Origin: an uncultured Eggerthellaceae bacterium
Lineage (GTDB): Bacteria > Actinomycetota > Coriobacteriia > Coriobacteriales > Eggerthellaceae
NCBI GenBank assembly: GCA_947626665.1
Contig: CANQTB010000002.1
Location: 1 to 34,009 of the forward strand
Direction: 5' to 3'
DNA: 34,009 bases
This document shows positions 7,966-16,418 of the stretch, in pieces. A program made the translations under genes and the position numbers. Within the stretch, counting starts at the first letter, position 1; each line of letters begins with the position of its first letter. The notes beneath the pieces were generated by a model that had not been told where the DNA came from, made no database searches, and saw only the letters and a list, made by a program, of their open reading frames with translations.

Positions 7966-9024
7966 ATGAACGAAGAAAAAGAGCGCATGTTGAAGATGAC
8001 GACCGATCAGATTGAATCGAAGTTCGGCCGTGGATCCATCATGAAACTCGGTGACGGAGATGCTGATCTCTCTCTTGGCGTTATTCCAACCGGCGCTTTG
8101 CCTCTCGATGCGGCACTCGGCATCGGCGGTGTTCCCCGAGGTCGCATCATCGAGATTTTCGGGCCCGAATCAAGCGGAAAAACGACTCTCGCCCTTCAGA
8201 TTCTCGCAGAGGCGCAGGCAGCGGGCGGTGTCGTGGCATTTATCGATGCGGAGCATGCACTCGATCCCCTCTATGCAGCACGAATTGGCGTTGATATCGA
8301 CGAGGTGCTCATTTCCCAGCCGGATACCGGCGAGCAGGCTCTTGAGATCTGCGACATGCTCGTGCGTTCGGGGGCGATTGATTGCGTCGTCGTCGACTCT
8401 GTTGCGGCCCTCGTTCCTCGTGCCGAGATCGAAGGCGAAATGGGGGAGGCCACGGTCGGTTTGCAGGCGCGCTTGATGTCTCAGGCGTTGCGCAAGCTTG
8501 CGGGTTCTCTCTCAAAGTCGAACACGACCTGCATCTTCATCAATCAGCTCCGTGAAAAGATCGGGATCATGTTCGGCAATCCGGAAACCACAACCGGAGG
8601 ACGGGCCTTGAAGTTCTTCTCGTCGGTACGCATCGATATCCGCCGTGTTGATTCCATCAAGCAGAACGGGGAGGTCGTCGGGAATCGCGTTCGCGCAAAG
8701 GTCGTGAAGAACAAGGTCGCTCCGCCATTCAAGCAGGCTGAATTCGATCTCATGTACGGCGAAGGCATTTCACGTGAGGGCTGCATCCTCGATATGGCGG
8801 TGGAATGCGGGGTTGCGAAGAAGAGCGGTGCTTGGTACACCTATGGGGAAGAACGGCTCGGCCAGGGTCGTGAGGCAGCGAAGCAATTCTTAAAAGATAA
8901 CCCCGATTTGCGCGACACCATTGAGAAAAAGGTTCGCGAAGCTTACAACATCCCCTTGATTGAACGCTCCCCTGAAGAGGCAAGTGCGATCAACCCAACT
9001 CCGAAAACGGGGAAGAAGAAATAG
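7966..9024 (+). CDS. recA: Recombinase RecA
   Basis: RecA forms filaments on single-stranded DNA, catalyses strand exchange and triggers LexA self-cleavage. The 352-residue protein has Walker A GPESSGKT (66-73), Walker [15 protein letters not shown], loop-2 residues around [20 protein letters not shown] and the usual basic C-terminus. Length and motifs are normal, and no intein or deletion is visible. AAGGAG (7954-7959) lies 6 nt before the ATG. A LexA-controlled consensus promoter lies upstream. The stop codon shares one base with the recX start, so recA and recX are translationally coupled. Confidence 0.98.
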   Translation: MNEEKERMLKMTTDQIESKFGRGSIMKLGDGDADLSLGVIPTGALPLDAALGIGGVPRGRIIEIFGPESSGKTTLALQILAEAQAAGGVVAFIDAEHALDPLYAARIGVDIDEVLISQPDTGEQALEICDMLVRSGAIDCVVVDSVAALVPRAEIEGEMGEATVGLQARLMSQALRKLAGSLSKSNTTCIFINQLREKIGIMFGNPETTTGGRALKFFSSVRIDIRRVDSIKQNGEVVGNRVRAKVVKNKVAPPFKQAEFDLMYGEGISREGCILDMAVECGVAKKSGAWYTYGEERLGQGREAAKQFLKDNPDLRDTIEKKVREAYNIPLIERSPEEASAINPTPKTGKKK

Positions 9025-9524
9025 TGAGCAAACCTCCGGCAGACCCAACAAACGCCGATTTAGCGTTTCAGGCCATCATTGCCTTGGCGCGCGTGCGAGA
9101 ACGATCGTCACATGAAATTCGAAAGCGCCTCGCGCAAAAGGGCTTTACCGAAGAAGCTTCAGAAGAAGCGCTGAGGCGTGCCATAGCGAGCCGTTTCATC
9201 GACGATAGGCGCTTTGCCGAAGCATATACGCGTTCGAAGCTTGCTGCGGGATGGGGAAAAGCGCGCATTGTGCGCGACCTCAGACAGCAGGGGATTGAAT
9301 GCGACCTTGATGAGGATTGGTTTGCGGATGCCCTTGAGGCCTATCCCGATGAATATACCCGTGCAAGGGATTTTCTCTTGCGGAGGCCGCCTTCTTCAAA
9401 GAATATCCAGGCAAGCGCTTTCCGCAAACTCATCTCGCACGGCTTTGATTCGGCATGTGCTTATCAGGTATCGCGCGATTATGCGGAGGAAATCAAACGT
9501 GAAAGCGATATGACAGGGGCCTGA
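9024..9524 (+). CDS. recX: Regulatory protein RecX
   Basis: The 166-residue product starts at GTG 9024, overlapping the last base of the recA stop. It has the three-helix repeats typical of RecX, including ALARVRERSSHEIRKRLAQK, RRAIASRFIDDRRFAEAYTR and KARIVRDLRQQGI. RecX binds RecA filaments in the cytoplasm and limits their growth, and is normally made in small amounts through coupling to recA, as here. Sequence similarity is modest, as is usual for the family, but position and motif order make the call firm. No terminator hairpin with a U-tract is evident right after the stop. Confidence 0.9.
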   Translation: MSKPPADPTNADLAFQAIIALARVRERSSHEIRKRLAQKGFTEEASEEALRRAIASRFIDDRRFAEAYTRSKLAAGWGKARIVRDLRQQGIECDLDEDWFADALEAYPDEYTRARDFLLRRPPSSKNIQASAFRKLISHGFDSACAYQVSRDYAEEIKRESDMTGA

Positions 9525-9600
9525 CCAGCGCATTTTCGCCATAATAGCGGGGATTTCGGGAAGACATCGCGAAACGAAGATGTTTTCTGCGGGAATACGA

Positions 9601-9606
9601 TATAAT
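9601..9606 (+). promoter_or_regulatory. -10 hexamer for the rny leader
   Basis: TATAAT at 9601-9606 is a perfect -10 sequence, but no good -35 match is seen 16-18 bp upstream. Transcription would start near 9613, exactly where the 5' strand of the leader's closing helix begins. Confidence 0.5.
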
Positions 9607-9612
9607 GAGAAT

Positions 9613-9714
9613 GCTTGAGCAAATATACCCTTTGGGTTTAACGATAGTATCAGACAACATAATAGAACGTGATCTGTCGCGTGTTTGCTCATGCTCGCCT
9701 ATGCGGGCATTTTT
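9613..9714 (+). ncRNA. Candidate structured leader RNA / attenuator upstream of rny
   Basis: TGAGCAAA (9616-9623) near the predicted 5' end is exactly complementary to TTTGCTCA (9684-9691). This closes a domain of about 60 nt that contains a small ACCC-TTT-GGGT hairpin (9627-9637). The closing helix abuts an intrinsic terminator (9691-9714) and shares one base with it. If the outer pairs C9614-G9693 and G9613-C9694 also form, the two helices compete. A closing helix next to a terminator is typical of riboswitches and attenuators. I do not recognise a known class. It could instead be a short independent RNA. Confidence 0.4.
9691..9714 (+). terminator. Intrinsic terminator between recX and rny
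   Basis: ATGCTCGC (9691-9698) pairs with GCGGGCAT (9703-9710) around the loop CTAT, giving eight pairs including one G-T. TTTT follows at 9711-9714. It lies 59 nt before the rny ATG, so it ends recA-recX transcription, the short leader transcript, or both. Confidence 0.75.
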
Positions 9715-9772
9715 CATGCGCGCAAAGCGATTGATAAGAGAAAACGAACTAAAACCGAAAGAGGAAAAGCAC

Positions 9773-11305
9773 ATGGAGATCGTACTAGCTGCCATCATTG
9801 CCCTTGTGGTAGGCGGGGGAGTCGGGGTCTTCATCAGCCGCACCATGACAAGCTCAGCAGCGAAACGCACCGCTGAAGAGGCAAACAACGTTCTCGAAGA
9901 TGCGAAACGCCAAGCAGAGACCTTGCGTCGTGAGGCGGTAATTGAAGCGAAGGACCAAGCACTCAAATACAAGCAGGAAGTCGAGCAGGAAAACAAGGAG
10001 CGCATGCGCGAGGTTCGTGCAGCAGAGAATCGTCTTAACCAACGCGAAGAGTCTCTCGACCGTCGTGTCGACGCTCTTGATGCGCGGGAGCATCAGCTTT
10101 CGTCACTTCAGGGCCAAGTGGAACGACGCGAAAGAGACGTGAAGGCCGCCGAGAAAGAAGCGAACTCACGGCTTGAACGCATTGCCGGCATGTCTCCGCA
10201 AGAGGCAAAAGAAGAGCTGCTCAACAACCTCAAAGAGGAGGTGACCTACGAATCTGCGGCTATTATTCGCGAATCTGAGGCACGCACAAAAGCTGAGGCA
10301 GATAAGAAGGCACGTGCGATACTCTCGCTTGCGATACAACGCGTTGCGGCTGATCACTCGGCTGAGAGCACCGTCTCGACCATCCATATCCCCTCCGATG
10401 AGCTAAAAGGTCGTATCATCGGGCGCGAGGGCCGCAATATTCGCTCCTTCGAGCAGTTAACCGGAACCAACCTCGTGATCGATGATACGCCCGAATGCGT
10501 CACCATCACCTGCTTTGATCCGGTGAGGCGTGAGATCGGGCGCGTGACGATGGAAAACCTCATCGCCGATGGTCGCATACATCCTGCACGAATCGAGGAG
10601 ATGTACGAAAAAGCCGCGGCATACGTCGGGCAACGCATGCAAGAGGCAGGGGAGCAGGCTGCCTTCGATACGGGAATCCACGATCTGCATCCCGAACTCA
10701 TACAAACGCTCGGCAGGCTTCGATATCGCACGTCATATGGGCAAAATGTCCTCGACCACTCCCTTGAGGTAGCCTACTTGGCGGGAGTTATGGCGTCCGA
10801 GCTTGGCCTTGATCCCCTCCCTGCAAAACGCGCGGGGCTCCTTCACGATCTCGGCAAGGCGGTCGATCATGAGGTAGAGGGCAGTCATGCGGTGATCGGA
10901 GCCGATCTCGCTCGCCGTTTCGGCGAACGCTCTGAAATCGTCCATGCCATCGAATCCCACCATGGAGACGTGGAGCCGAATACCGTCATCGATGTGCTCG
11001 TCCAAGCTGCCGACGCCGTGTCTGCGGCGCGTCCCGGAGCGCGGAAGGAAACCCTCGACGCATATATCAAACGCCTTGAGAAGCTCGAGGAGATTGCGAA
11101 TTCCCACGAAGGCGTTGAACGTACCTATGCCATCCAGGCTGGTCGTGAGGTACGCGTCATGGTAACGCCTGAAGTGATAGACGATGCCCATGCCGTTGTT
11201 CTGGCACATGACATTGCTCATCAGATCGAAGGAGAAATGCAGTACCCTGGCCAAGTGAAGGTGGTTGTTATTCGCGAAAGCCGGGCGGTCGATTACGCGA
11301 AATAG
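9773..11305 (+). CDS. rny: Ribonuclease Y
   Basis: RNase Y is the membrane-anchored endoribonuclease that starts mRNA decay in many Gram-positive bacteria. The start is ATG 9773 ([16 protein letters not shown]) behind GAGG at 9761-9764; an upstream in-frame ATG at 9605 would run through the leader and terminator. The 510-residue product has an N-terminal transmembrane helix (about 3-21) and a long charged coiled coil (about 25-195). A KH domain follows with [20 protein letters not shown], then an HD domain with [10 protein letters not shown] and [12 protein letters not shown]. All metal-binding residues expected from the HD motif are present. The next genes (GHKL ATPase, spoVS) lie close behind; rny and spoVS are also near neighbours in Bacillus. 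Confidence 0.96.
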   Translation: MEIVLAAIIALVVGGGVGVFISRTMTSSAAKRTAEEANNVLEDAKRQAETLRREAVIEAKDQALKYKQEVEQENKERMREVRAAENRLNQREESLDRRVDALDAREHQLSSLQGQVERRERDVKAAEKEANSRLERIAGMSPQEAKEELLNNLKEEVTYESAAIIRESEARTKAEADKKARAILSLAIQRVAADHSAESTVSTIHIPSDELKGRIIGREGRNIRSFEQLTGTNLVIDDTPECVTITCFDPVRREIGRVTMENLIADGRIHPARIEEMYEKAAAYVGQRMQEAGEQAAFDTGIHDLHPELIQTLGRLRYRTSYGQNVLDHSLEVAYLAGVMASELGLDPLPAKRAGLLHDLGKAVDHEVEGSHAVIGADLARRFGERSEIVHAIESHHGDVEPNTVIDVLVQAADAVSAARPGARKETLDAYIKRLEKLEEIANSHEGVERTYAIQAGREVRVMVTPEVIDDAHAVVLAHDIAHQIEGEMQYPGQVKVVVIRESRAVDYAK

Positions 11306-11311
11306 TGGTTG

Positions 11312-12445
11312 ATGAAGCCTGCTGACCCGAAGCCCGACCTTGCCGCCTTCGTCGAATCGTTTGTCGGCGAGGGCCACCTACGCGTTGAAGCGGATCTTGG
11401 GTATGGTTTTGTTCGGCTCCGATCCTCTGAAGCGGAATGGCGTCAAGCGATACAGGATATCCGTTCAAGCGAGGATATCCTTATCGAGCTGCTCAGGAAT
11501 GCGCGCGATGCTCACGCTCGGCAGATCTTTGTCGCCGTAGCTCGCAGCGGCAATATCCGCAGAATTCTCGTGATCGACGATGGGGGCGGAATACCCGAGG
11601 CGCTCCACGAGGCAGTGTTCGAGCCGCGCGTTACATCGAAGCTCGATACCGGCCATCTTGACAAATGGGGCTTTCACGGACGCGGCATGGCGCTTTTCTC
11701 CATCTCGGCAAATGCGCGGATTGCTCGTGTCGTAGCTTCATCGCCCGATAAAGGATCGGCCATTTCCGTTGAGACCGACCTGGAAGTTCTTCCCGAAAAA
11801 GCAGATCAATCGAGCTTTCCGACATTTATCCCTTCAGATACCGGGGCCGTGGCATTGCGCGGCCCCAAAAACCTCCTTCGAACTGCCGTTGAGTTTTCCC
11901 TTGAAGCCCGAGATTGCGATGTCTATTTGGGAAGCTTCGCAGAAATCGCGGCAACCCTTCGCGTGCTTTCTGAATCTCGGACAACCATCAACGATCGTCT
12001 CTTCCACGCGGAAAGCTCATCGCTGCCTTATTGGGAACGCCTTGGCGTCCCTCAAACGGCGGAAGGTCTTACGCGAGCTTCCGCCACGATAGGAATCGAG
12101 CTTTCCGAAAGAACCTCGCGACGTATTCTCGATGGCGAAATCGAGCCACTTCCAACGATTCTTCAACAGGTGTCGCTCGCGCTTTCTCAGGATGACGGCT
12201 CTGCTTCACCTTCATCCACCGAACAGAATAAGCGCGCTTCATCAGCTTTGCCGCCTACGAAACGAAGAAAGCACCTCTCTTTTACGACAGAGGACCGCGA
12301 TGAGTTCCGCCAAGGCGTGAAAGACGCCTATGATGCGCTCGCCTCGCGATATTATCTCGATCCCTCGGTGGAAATCGATGTGAGCGTCTCAAAGGGCAAG
12401 CTATGTATCCATATTCCCCTCGTTGACGAGGAAGGAGAGCGGTAA
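11312..12445 (+). CDS. Uncharacterised GHKL-type ATP-binding protein
   Basis: The 377-residue protein has the Bergerat ATP fold shared by Hsp90, MutL and histidine kinases. The N box is ELLRNARDA (59-67), G1 is DDGGGIP (89-95) and the lid G2 is GFHGRGMALFS (120-130). The spacing is closer to MutL/Hsp90 than to sensor kinases. No phospho-acceptor His domain, sensor domain or membrane segment is visible, so it is probably not a classical kinase. The C-terminal third (about 285-377) is polar, has a Ser-rich linker, and ends in a small alpha/beta-like stretch I do not recognise. It starts 6 bp after the rny stop, with a TTG three bases earlier as an alternative start. Co-transcription with rny suggests a link to RNA turnover or to SpoVS; the function is unknown. 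Confidence 0.75.
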   Translation: MKPADPKPDLAAFVESFVGEGHLRVEADLGYGFVRLRSSEAEWRQAIQDIRSSEDILIELLRNARDAHARQIFVAVARSGNIRRILVIDDGGGIPEALHEAVFEPRVTSKLDTGHLDKWGFHGRGMALFSISANARIARVVASSPDKGSAISVETDLEVLPEKADQSSFPTFIPSDTGAVALRGPKNLLRTAVEFSLEARDCDVYLGSFAEIAATLRVLSESRTTINDRLFHAESSSLPYWERLGVPQTAEGLTRASATIGIELSERTSRRILDGEIEPLPTILQQVSLALSQDDGSASPSSTEQNKRASSALPPTKRRKHLSFTTEDRDEFRQGVKDAYDALASRYYLDPSVEIDVSVSKGKLCIHIPLVDEEGER

Positions 12446-12450
12446 GATTA

Positions 12451-12479
12451 TTGCGCGTTGCGTATGCAATGGTTAAAAT
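12451..12479 (+). promoter_or_regulatory. Promoter for spoVS
   Basis: TTGCGC (12451-12456) and TAAAAT (12474-12479) are separated by 17 bp. The predicted leader is about 85 nt and contains two small hairpins (GCAAA/TTTGC and CGTTT/AAACG). This suggests that spoVS, and perhaps miaB-miaA, can be expressed apart from rny. Confidence 0.5.
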
Positions 12480-12572
12480 AACGGATTGTGCGAAAGCAAA
12501 CGTTTTTGCAAGACAGCTCGTTTGCCCTACGAAACGGCCTTTATACGAAGCATGATATGACAAGGATACGCT

Positions 12573-12914
12573 GTGCAATCAAATGAAAAGCCCGAGATCG
12601 GCTATCTGAAAGTCTCTTCGAAGTCTTCTCCCGCATCGGTGGCGGGTGCAATCGCCGGCATGATCAAAGACGGCGTCATGGTGGATATCCAGGCAGTCGG
12701 GGCAGGTGCCGTCAATCAGGCGATCAAGGCGATCGCGATCTCTCGTGGTTTCCTTTCACCGGTCGGCATTGAGATAACCTGCGCTCCCTCGTTTGCCGAT
12801 ATCGTCATCGATGGAGAATATCGTACGGCAATCCGTCTCGCAGTGGAACCCCGTTATCTTCATGGCACGGGTTCTCCGTCTTCTCCGTCCTCGCCCGCAT
12901 CTTTATTCGAATAG
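12573..12914 (+). CDS. spoVS: Stage V sporulation protein S (SpoVS/Alba-like)
   Basis: The 113-residue protein starts at GTG 12573 behind AAGGA (12562-12566). It matches SpoVS across about 85 residues (LKVSSKSSPASVAGAIAGMI, VGAGAVNQAIKAIAISRGF and the EYRTAIRLAVEPR end), followed by a short Pro/Ser-rich tail. SpoVS has an Alba-like fold and is a small cytoplasmic, putatively nucleic-acid-binding regulator. In Bacillus it affects sporulation and septation, but the gene is also common in bacteria that do not sporulate. The neighbourhood with rny fits a conserved link. Its partner here is unknown. Confidence 0.93.
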   Translation: MQSNEKPEIGYLKVSSKSSPASVAGAIAGMIKDGVMVDIQAVGAGAVNQAIKAIAISRGFLSPVGIEITCAPSFADIVIDGEYRTAIRLAVEPRYLHGTGSPSSPSSPASLFE

Positions 12915-12932
12915 CTCCTCGATGCAAGATTG

Positions 12933-14294
12933 ATGATGCCGATGGGCTTTGAGGGGATCACCTACACCGTACTTACCTTTGGATGTCAAATGAATAAGCA
13001 CGACTCCGAGCGCGTTCGGGGAATGCTTGAAGCACTTGGCGCGATCTCGGTCGATTCCATCGAAGAGGCAGACGTTGTCGTCTATATGACCTGCTGCGTG
13101 AGGGAAGCGGCAGACATGAGACTTTTCGGACAAGTCGCATCGATGAAGAATATCCCTTTGAGAGAAGGATCGCCTCTGCATAAACGAATCGTTGCCATCG
13201 GCGGATGCATAGGGCAGCGCGACGGCGAAGAGCTTTTCAAACGCCTCAATAACGTGAGCGTCGTTTTCGGCACACACAACCTTGCATCCCTTCCAGGCCT
13301 GATCGAATCAGCCCTGGAAGACGGCAGCCTTCACGCTGAGATAAAGGACTCTGCGGAAAGCTTTCCGAGCGACCCTCCGACCTCCCGCGAAATGCCTTGG
13401 GCAGCATGGTTGCCGATCACGATAGGATGCAACAACTTCTGCTCTTATTGCATTGTCCCCTATGTTCGGGGAAGGGAGAAATCCCGTCCACTTGAGGATA
13501 TCGTCCAAGAGGCCGAACGCCTCGTCAATGACGGAGTTTTGGAAATCACCCTTCTCGGTCAAAACGTCAATTCATATGGGCGCGATCTTTACGGCAAGCC
13601 TCGCTTCGCCGACGTGCTTGAGGCGGTCGGTTCCACGGGAATCAAACGACTTCGTTTTGCAACAAGTCACCCGAAAGACCTTACCGAAGAAGTCATGGGC
13701 AAATTCGCTACGCTTCCGGCTCTCATGCCTGCCCTTCACCTTCCTGTGCAATCCGGCTCTGATCGGATTCTTCAGGCGATGAACCGGCGCTATACATCTG
13801 GCCACTATCTCGGGCTCGTCGAAAAGCTTCGCCAGAAATGCCCCGAAATCGCGCTGTCAACCGATATCATCGTCGGCTTCCCGGGGGAAACCGAACAAGA
13901 TTTTCTCGCAACCTACGATCTTGTTGAAAAGGTTGGGTTTCATCAGGTTTTTAGCTTCATCTATTCGAAACGCGAACACACGCCTGCGGCACGCATCGTC
14001 GACAATACACCTCGGGAAACCATTCAGGATCGTTTTGACCGCCTTGTCAAGCTTGTCGAAACGCAGGCAGAAGCCCTCAATCAAAAGGATTGTGGCAAAA
14101 ACGTCGATGTTCTTATCGAAGGTGCATCCAAGAAAGACGAAACACGTCTGGTGGGGAAAACCCCGAAGCATCAAACGGTCCATGCACCCCTGCCTCCGCA
14201 GACCGACATCGCTGTTTTACGGGGAACGATCCAGCAGGTCCGAATCGAGAAGGCGGGGCCATGGTACCTCTCCGGCACCCTGTTATCTGCATAG
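12933..14294 (+). CDS. miaB: tRNA-2-methylthio-N6-dimethylallyladenosine synthase MiaB
   Basis: MiaB methylthiolates i6A37 in tRNAs reading UNN codons, acting after MiaA. The 453-residue protein has the N-terminal cluster cysteines (TFGCQMNKHDSERV, CCVREAAD and GGCIGQRDG). The radical-SAM motif is CNNFCSYCIVPYVRGREKSRP, within residues about 165-190, and a C-terminal TRAM domain (about 380-450) binds tRNA. FGCQMNKHDSE and VPYVRGREKSR mark it as MiaB rather than RimO. Start codons TTG 12930, ATG 12933, 12936 and 12942 are in frame and no clear ribosome-binding site chooses between them. The 3' end overlaps the start of miaA by 34 nt, so the two modification enzymes are made together. Confidence 0.96.
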   Translation: MMPMGFEGITYTVLTFGCQMNKHDSERVRGMLEALGAISVDSIEEADVVVYMTCCVREAADMRLFGQVASMKNIPLREGSPLHKRIVAIGGCIGQRDGEELFKRLNNVSVVFGTHNLASLPGLIESALEDGSLHAEIKDSAESFPSDPPTSREMPWAAWLPITIGCNNFCSYCIVPYVRGREKSRPLEDIVQEAERLVNDGVLEITLLGQNVNSYGRDLYGKPRFADVLEAVGSTGIKRLRFATSHPKDLTEEVMGKFATLPALMPALHLPVQSGSDRILQAMNRRYTSGHYLGLVEKLRQKCPEIALSTDIIVGFPGETEQDFLATYDLVEKVGFHQVFSFIYSKREHTPAARIVDNTPRETIQDRFDRLVKLVETQAEALNQKDCGKNVDVLIEGASKKDETRLVGKTPKHQTVHAPLPPQTDIAVLRGTIQQVRIEKAGPWYLSGTLLSA

Positions 14295-15262
14295 GCGGCC
14301 CTACGGCTTCGGGAAAGACCGCGCTGGCCGTTGAAATTTCGCATCGACTTAACGCCGAGATCGTAAGCGCCGATTCCATGCAGGTCTATCGCGGCATGGA
14401 CATTGGCACCGGTAAACATGACGGAGGCGATTGCATCGTCCGGTACGGAATCGATCTCACCTCGCCTGATAGGCCATATTCGGCAGCACTATTTCAAAGC
14501 TATGCCCGCGATTGCTTCATGGAAATCGAGCGGCGCGGCAAGCGCGCGATTCTCGTTGGCGGAACGGGCCTCTATGTGCGTGCGGCTCTTGACGATCTCG
14601 TTTTTCCTTCTGGAGAGCAGACCAACAACCCCATCAGGCAGTATTATGAAGACTATGCAAAGGCCTTTGGCCCAGAAGCGCTCTGGCAACTTCTTTTCGA
14701 GAAAGACCCTCAAAGCGCCCAAGTCATACACCCAAACAACACTCGACGGGTTGTGCGGGCCCTCGAAATGGCCGAGGAGGGCATCTCCTATGCCGATCAG
14801 AAGGAGGGATTTTCCCATGTTCCCCAGGCCGTACCGGCGTATTTCATCGGCCTTGAAGTCTCTCCGGAAATCCTGAAGAGAAAAATTGAATCGCGTATAG
14901 AGCGCATGCTTGAAGAAGGATGGCTCGATGAGGTTTGCAGCCTGTGCGACGCCGGGTTGAAAGAGGCGGTCATCGAAACCGGCGCGATCGGTTACGCAGA
15001 TCTCATCCTGGTTTTAGAGGGAAAGCTCTCTTTAGATGAGGCGTGCGAGCGCATACAAACCGCAACGCGCCGTTACGCGAAACGCCAGCGAACATGGCTG
15101 CGGCGCGATAAAAGAACTCATTGGGTCTGTGCCGACGAAGGCATAACCTCCTCATTAATCGAAGAAGTGCTCGCTTTCATTGCATTGTGCGATGAAAATC
15201 CCGGCAACCGGGGAGGGGAAAGTGATGGACCCTCTTGGAAAGACCCCCTCTCGATTGTCTAA
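14261..15262 (+). CDS. miaA: tRNA dimethylallyltransferase MiaA
   Basis: MiaA transfers the dimethylallyl group to A37 of tRNAs, making the substrate for MiaB. The start is ATG 14261 (MVPLRHPVICIGGPTASGKT) with GAAGG at 14249-14253; the longer open frame upstream lies within miaB and is not conserved. The 333-residue product has the P-loop GGPTASGKT (12-20), NAEIVSADSMQVYRGMDIGT, the AILVGGTGLYVRA motif and the C-terminal RYAKRQRTWLRRD stretch. Its length is typical of the family. It overlaps miaB by 34 nt and is followed after 61 bp by dapF. Confidence 0.96.
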   Translation: MVPLRHPVICIGGPTASGKTALAVEISHRLNAEIVSADSMQVYRGMDIGTGKHDGGDCIVRYGIDLTSPDRPYSAALFQSYARDCFMEIERRGKRAILVGGTGLYVRAALDDLVFPSGEQTNNPIRQYYEDYAKAFGPEALWQLLFEKDPQSAQVIHPNNTRRVVRALEMAEEGISYADQKEGFSHVPQAVPAYFIGLEVSPEILKRKIESRIERMLEEGWLDEVCSLCDAGLKEAVIETGAIGYADLILVLEGKLSLDEACERIQTATRRYAKRQRTWLRRDKRTHWVCADEGITSSLIEEVLAFIALCDENPGNRGGESDGPSWKDPLSIV

Positions 15263-15323
15263 ATACCCTTCATTTGGCGTAAGATAGTTCCGATCGATAA
15301 CGACAGTAAAGAAGGAATAAACG

Positions 15324-16292
15324 ATGGAAATCGACTTTATCAAAATGAACGGTTGCGGAAACGATTTCGTCATGATCGACAATTGGGAACGCGATCTCCA
15401 TTTGAATGCAGACACCGTAAGGCATCTCTGCGACCGCCATTTCGGCATTGGCGCCGATGGCGTGATCCTTGTCGAAAAGCCGCTCCATGAGGGCTGCGAC
15501 GGCTTTATGAACTATATCAATGCTGACGGCACCTATGCGCAGATGTGCGGCAATGGCGTCAGATGTTTCGCCAAGTATCTCCTCGATCAAGGGCTGGCAG
15601 CTCGCTCAAATATTGAAGCAGCAGATGCGCTCGCGCCGCTTTCGCCTGCAAGCGCAAAGCTCATAGCAGGGACGCGTGCGGGAGAAAAACCGCTTGAATG
15701 CTTCATCGATGCATCCGGAGAGGTCTTCGAGGTAACGGTAAACATGGGCTCACCGATCCTTGATCCAGCTCTCATTCCCGTTTCCTCATCGTTCGATAGT
15801 ACAGCCGAAAACGGTCGTCAATACGTCGGCAATCTTTCCCTTGTGTCGCCTTGGGGAACGTTCGCCTTTTGCTGTGTCTCGTTCGGCAATCCCCATGCGG
15901 TAGCCTTCTTCGATACCTGGGAAGGGCTTTCCGACAAGGCATTCATCGACCCTGCTGACAAGCGCCTTGAAACGCTTAATGTCGATATGGTCGGTGAATT
16001 TTTCGAATCGCATCATCTTTTCCCGGAAAAGGCGAACATCGAATTCGCCGTCGTTGAAGAGGACGGCATCCATATGCGGGTCTTTGAGCGAGGATGCCGC
16101 GAAACGCTCGCCTGCGGCACCGGCGCCTGTGCAACGCTTGTCGCAGCAGCGCTCAAGCAGCTCAGCCCCCACGAAAACGATGTTGTTCTATCGGGCGGAA
16201 GGCTTCATATTGAATGGAAGCCAGATGCAAGCGTCGATATGACAGGCCCTGCCGTTGTCAACTATCGAGGCGTTGTCGAGATACCCGATTGA
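15324..16292 (+). CDS. dapF: Diaminopimelate epimerase DapF
   Basis: DapF converts LL- to meso-diaminopimelate for lysine and peptidoglycan synthesis, without a cofactor. The 322-residue protein starts at ATG 15324 behind AAGGA. Both catalytic cysteines are present: C75 in ADGTYAQMCGNGVRC and C264 in ETLACGTGACA. FIKMNGCGNDFVMID at the N-terminus is the usual signature. The protein is somewhat longer than many DapF enzymes because of extra residues around 92-120. The next gene, dapL, makes its substrate, so the pair completes the short aminotransferase route to meso-diaminopimelate. The miaB-miaA-dapF-hflX order is seen in other actinobacteria, with dapL inserted here. Confidence 0.96.
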   Translation: MEIDFIKMNGCGNDFVMIDNWERDLHLNADTVRHLCDRHFGIGADGVILVEKPLHEGCDGFMNYINADGTYAQMCGNGVRCFAKYLLDQGLAARSNIEAADALAPLSPASAKLIAGTRAGEKPLECFIDASGEVFEVTVNMGSPILDPALIPVSSSFDSTAENGRQYVGNLSLVSPWGTFAFCCVSFGNPHAVAFFDTWEGLSDKAFIDPADKRLETLNVDMVGEFFESHHLFPEKANIEFAVVEEDGIHMRVFERGCRETLACGTGACATLVAAALKQLSPHENDVVLSGGRLHIEWKPDASVDMTGPAVVNYRGVVEIPD

Positions 16293-16418
16293 GGGAAATG
16301 AGACTCATGGCAAAGAAGAGCGAGCAGCCGTGAAGCCCGCTCGATATAATGTCATTTGAGGGTAAAGCCGAAGAAGTATCTCAGTAAAAGAACCCGATTC
16401 ACGAGAAAGGAACCCCGC

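Noticed and set aside
16308-16334. Eight-codon ATG frame between dapF and dapL, overlapping an imperfect hairpin (16318-16342)
   Set aside because: It is too short, has no ribosome-binding site, and the hairpin has a mismatch and no T-run.
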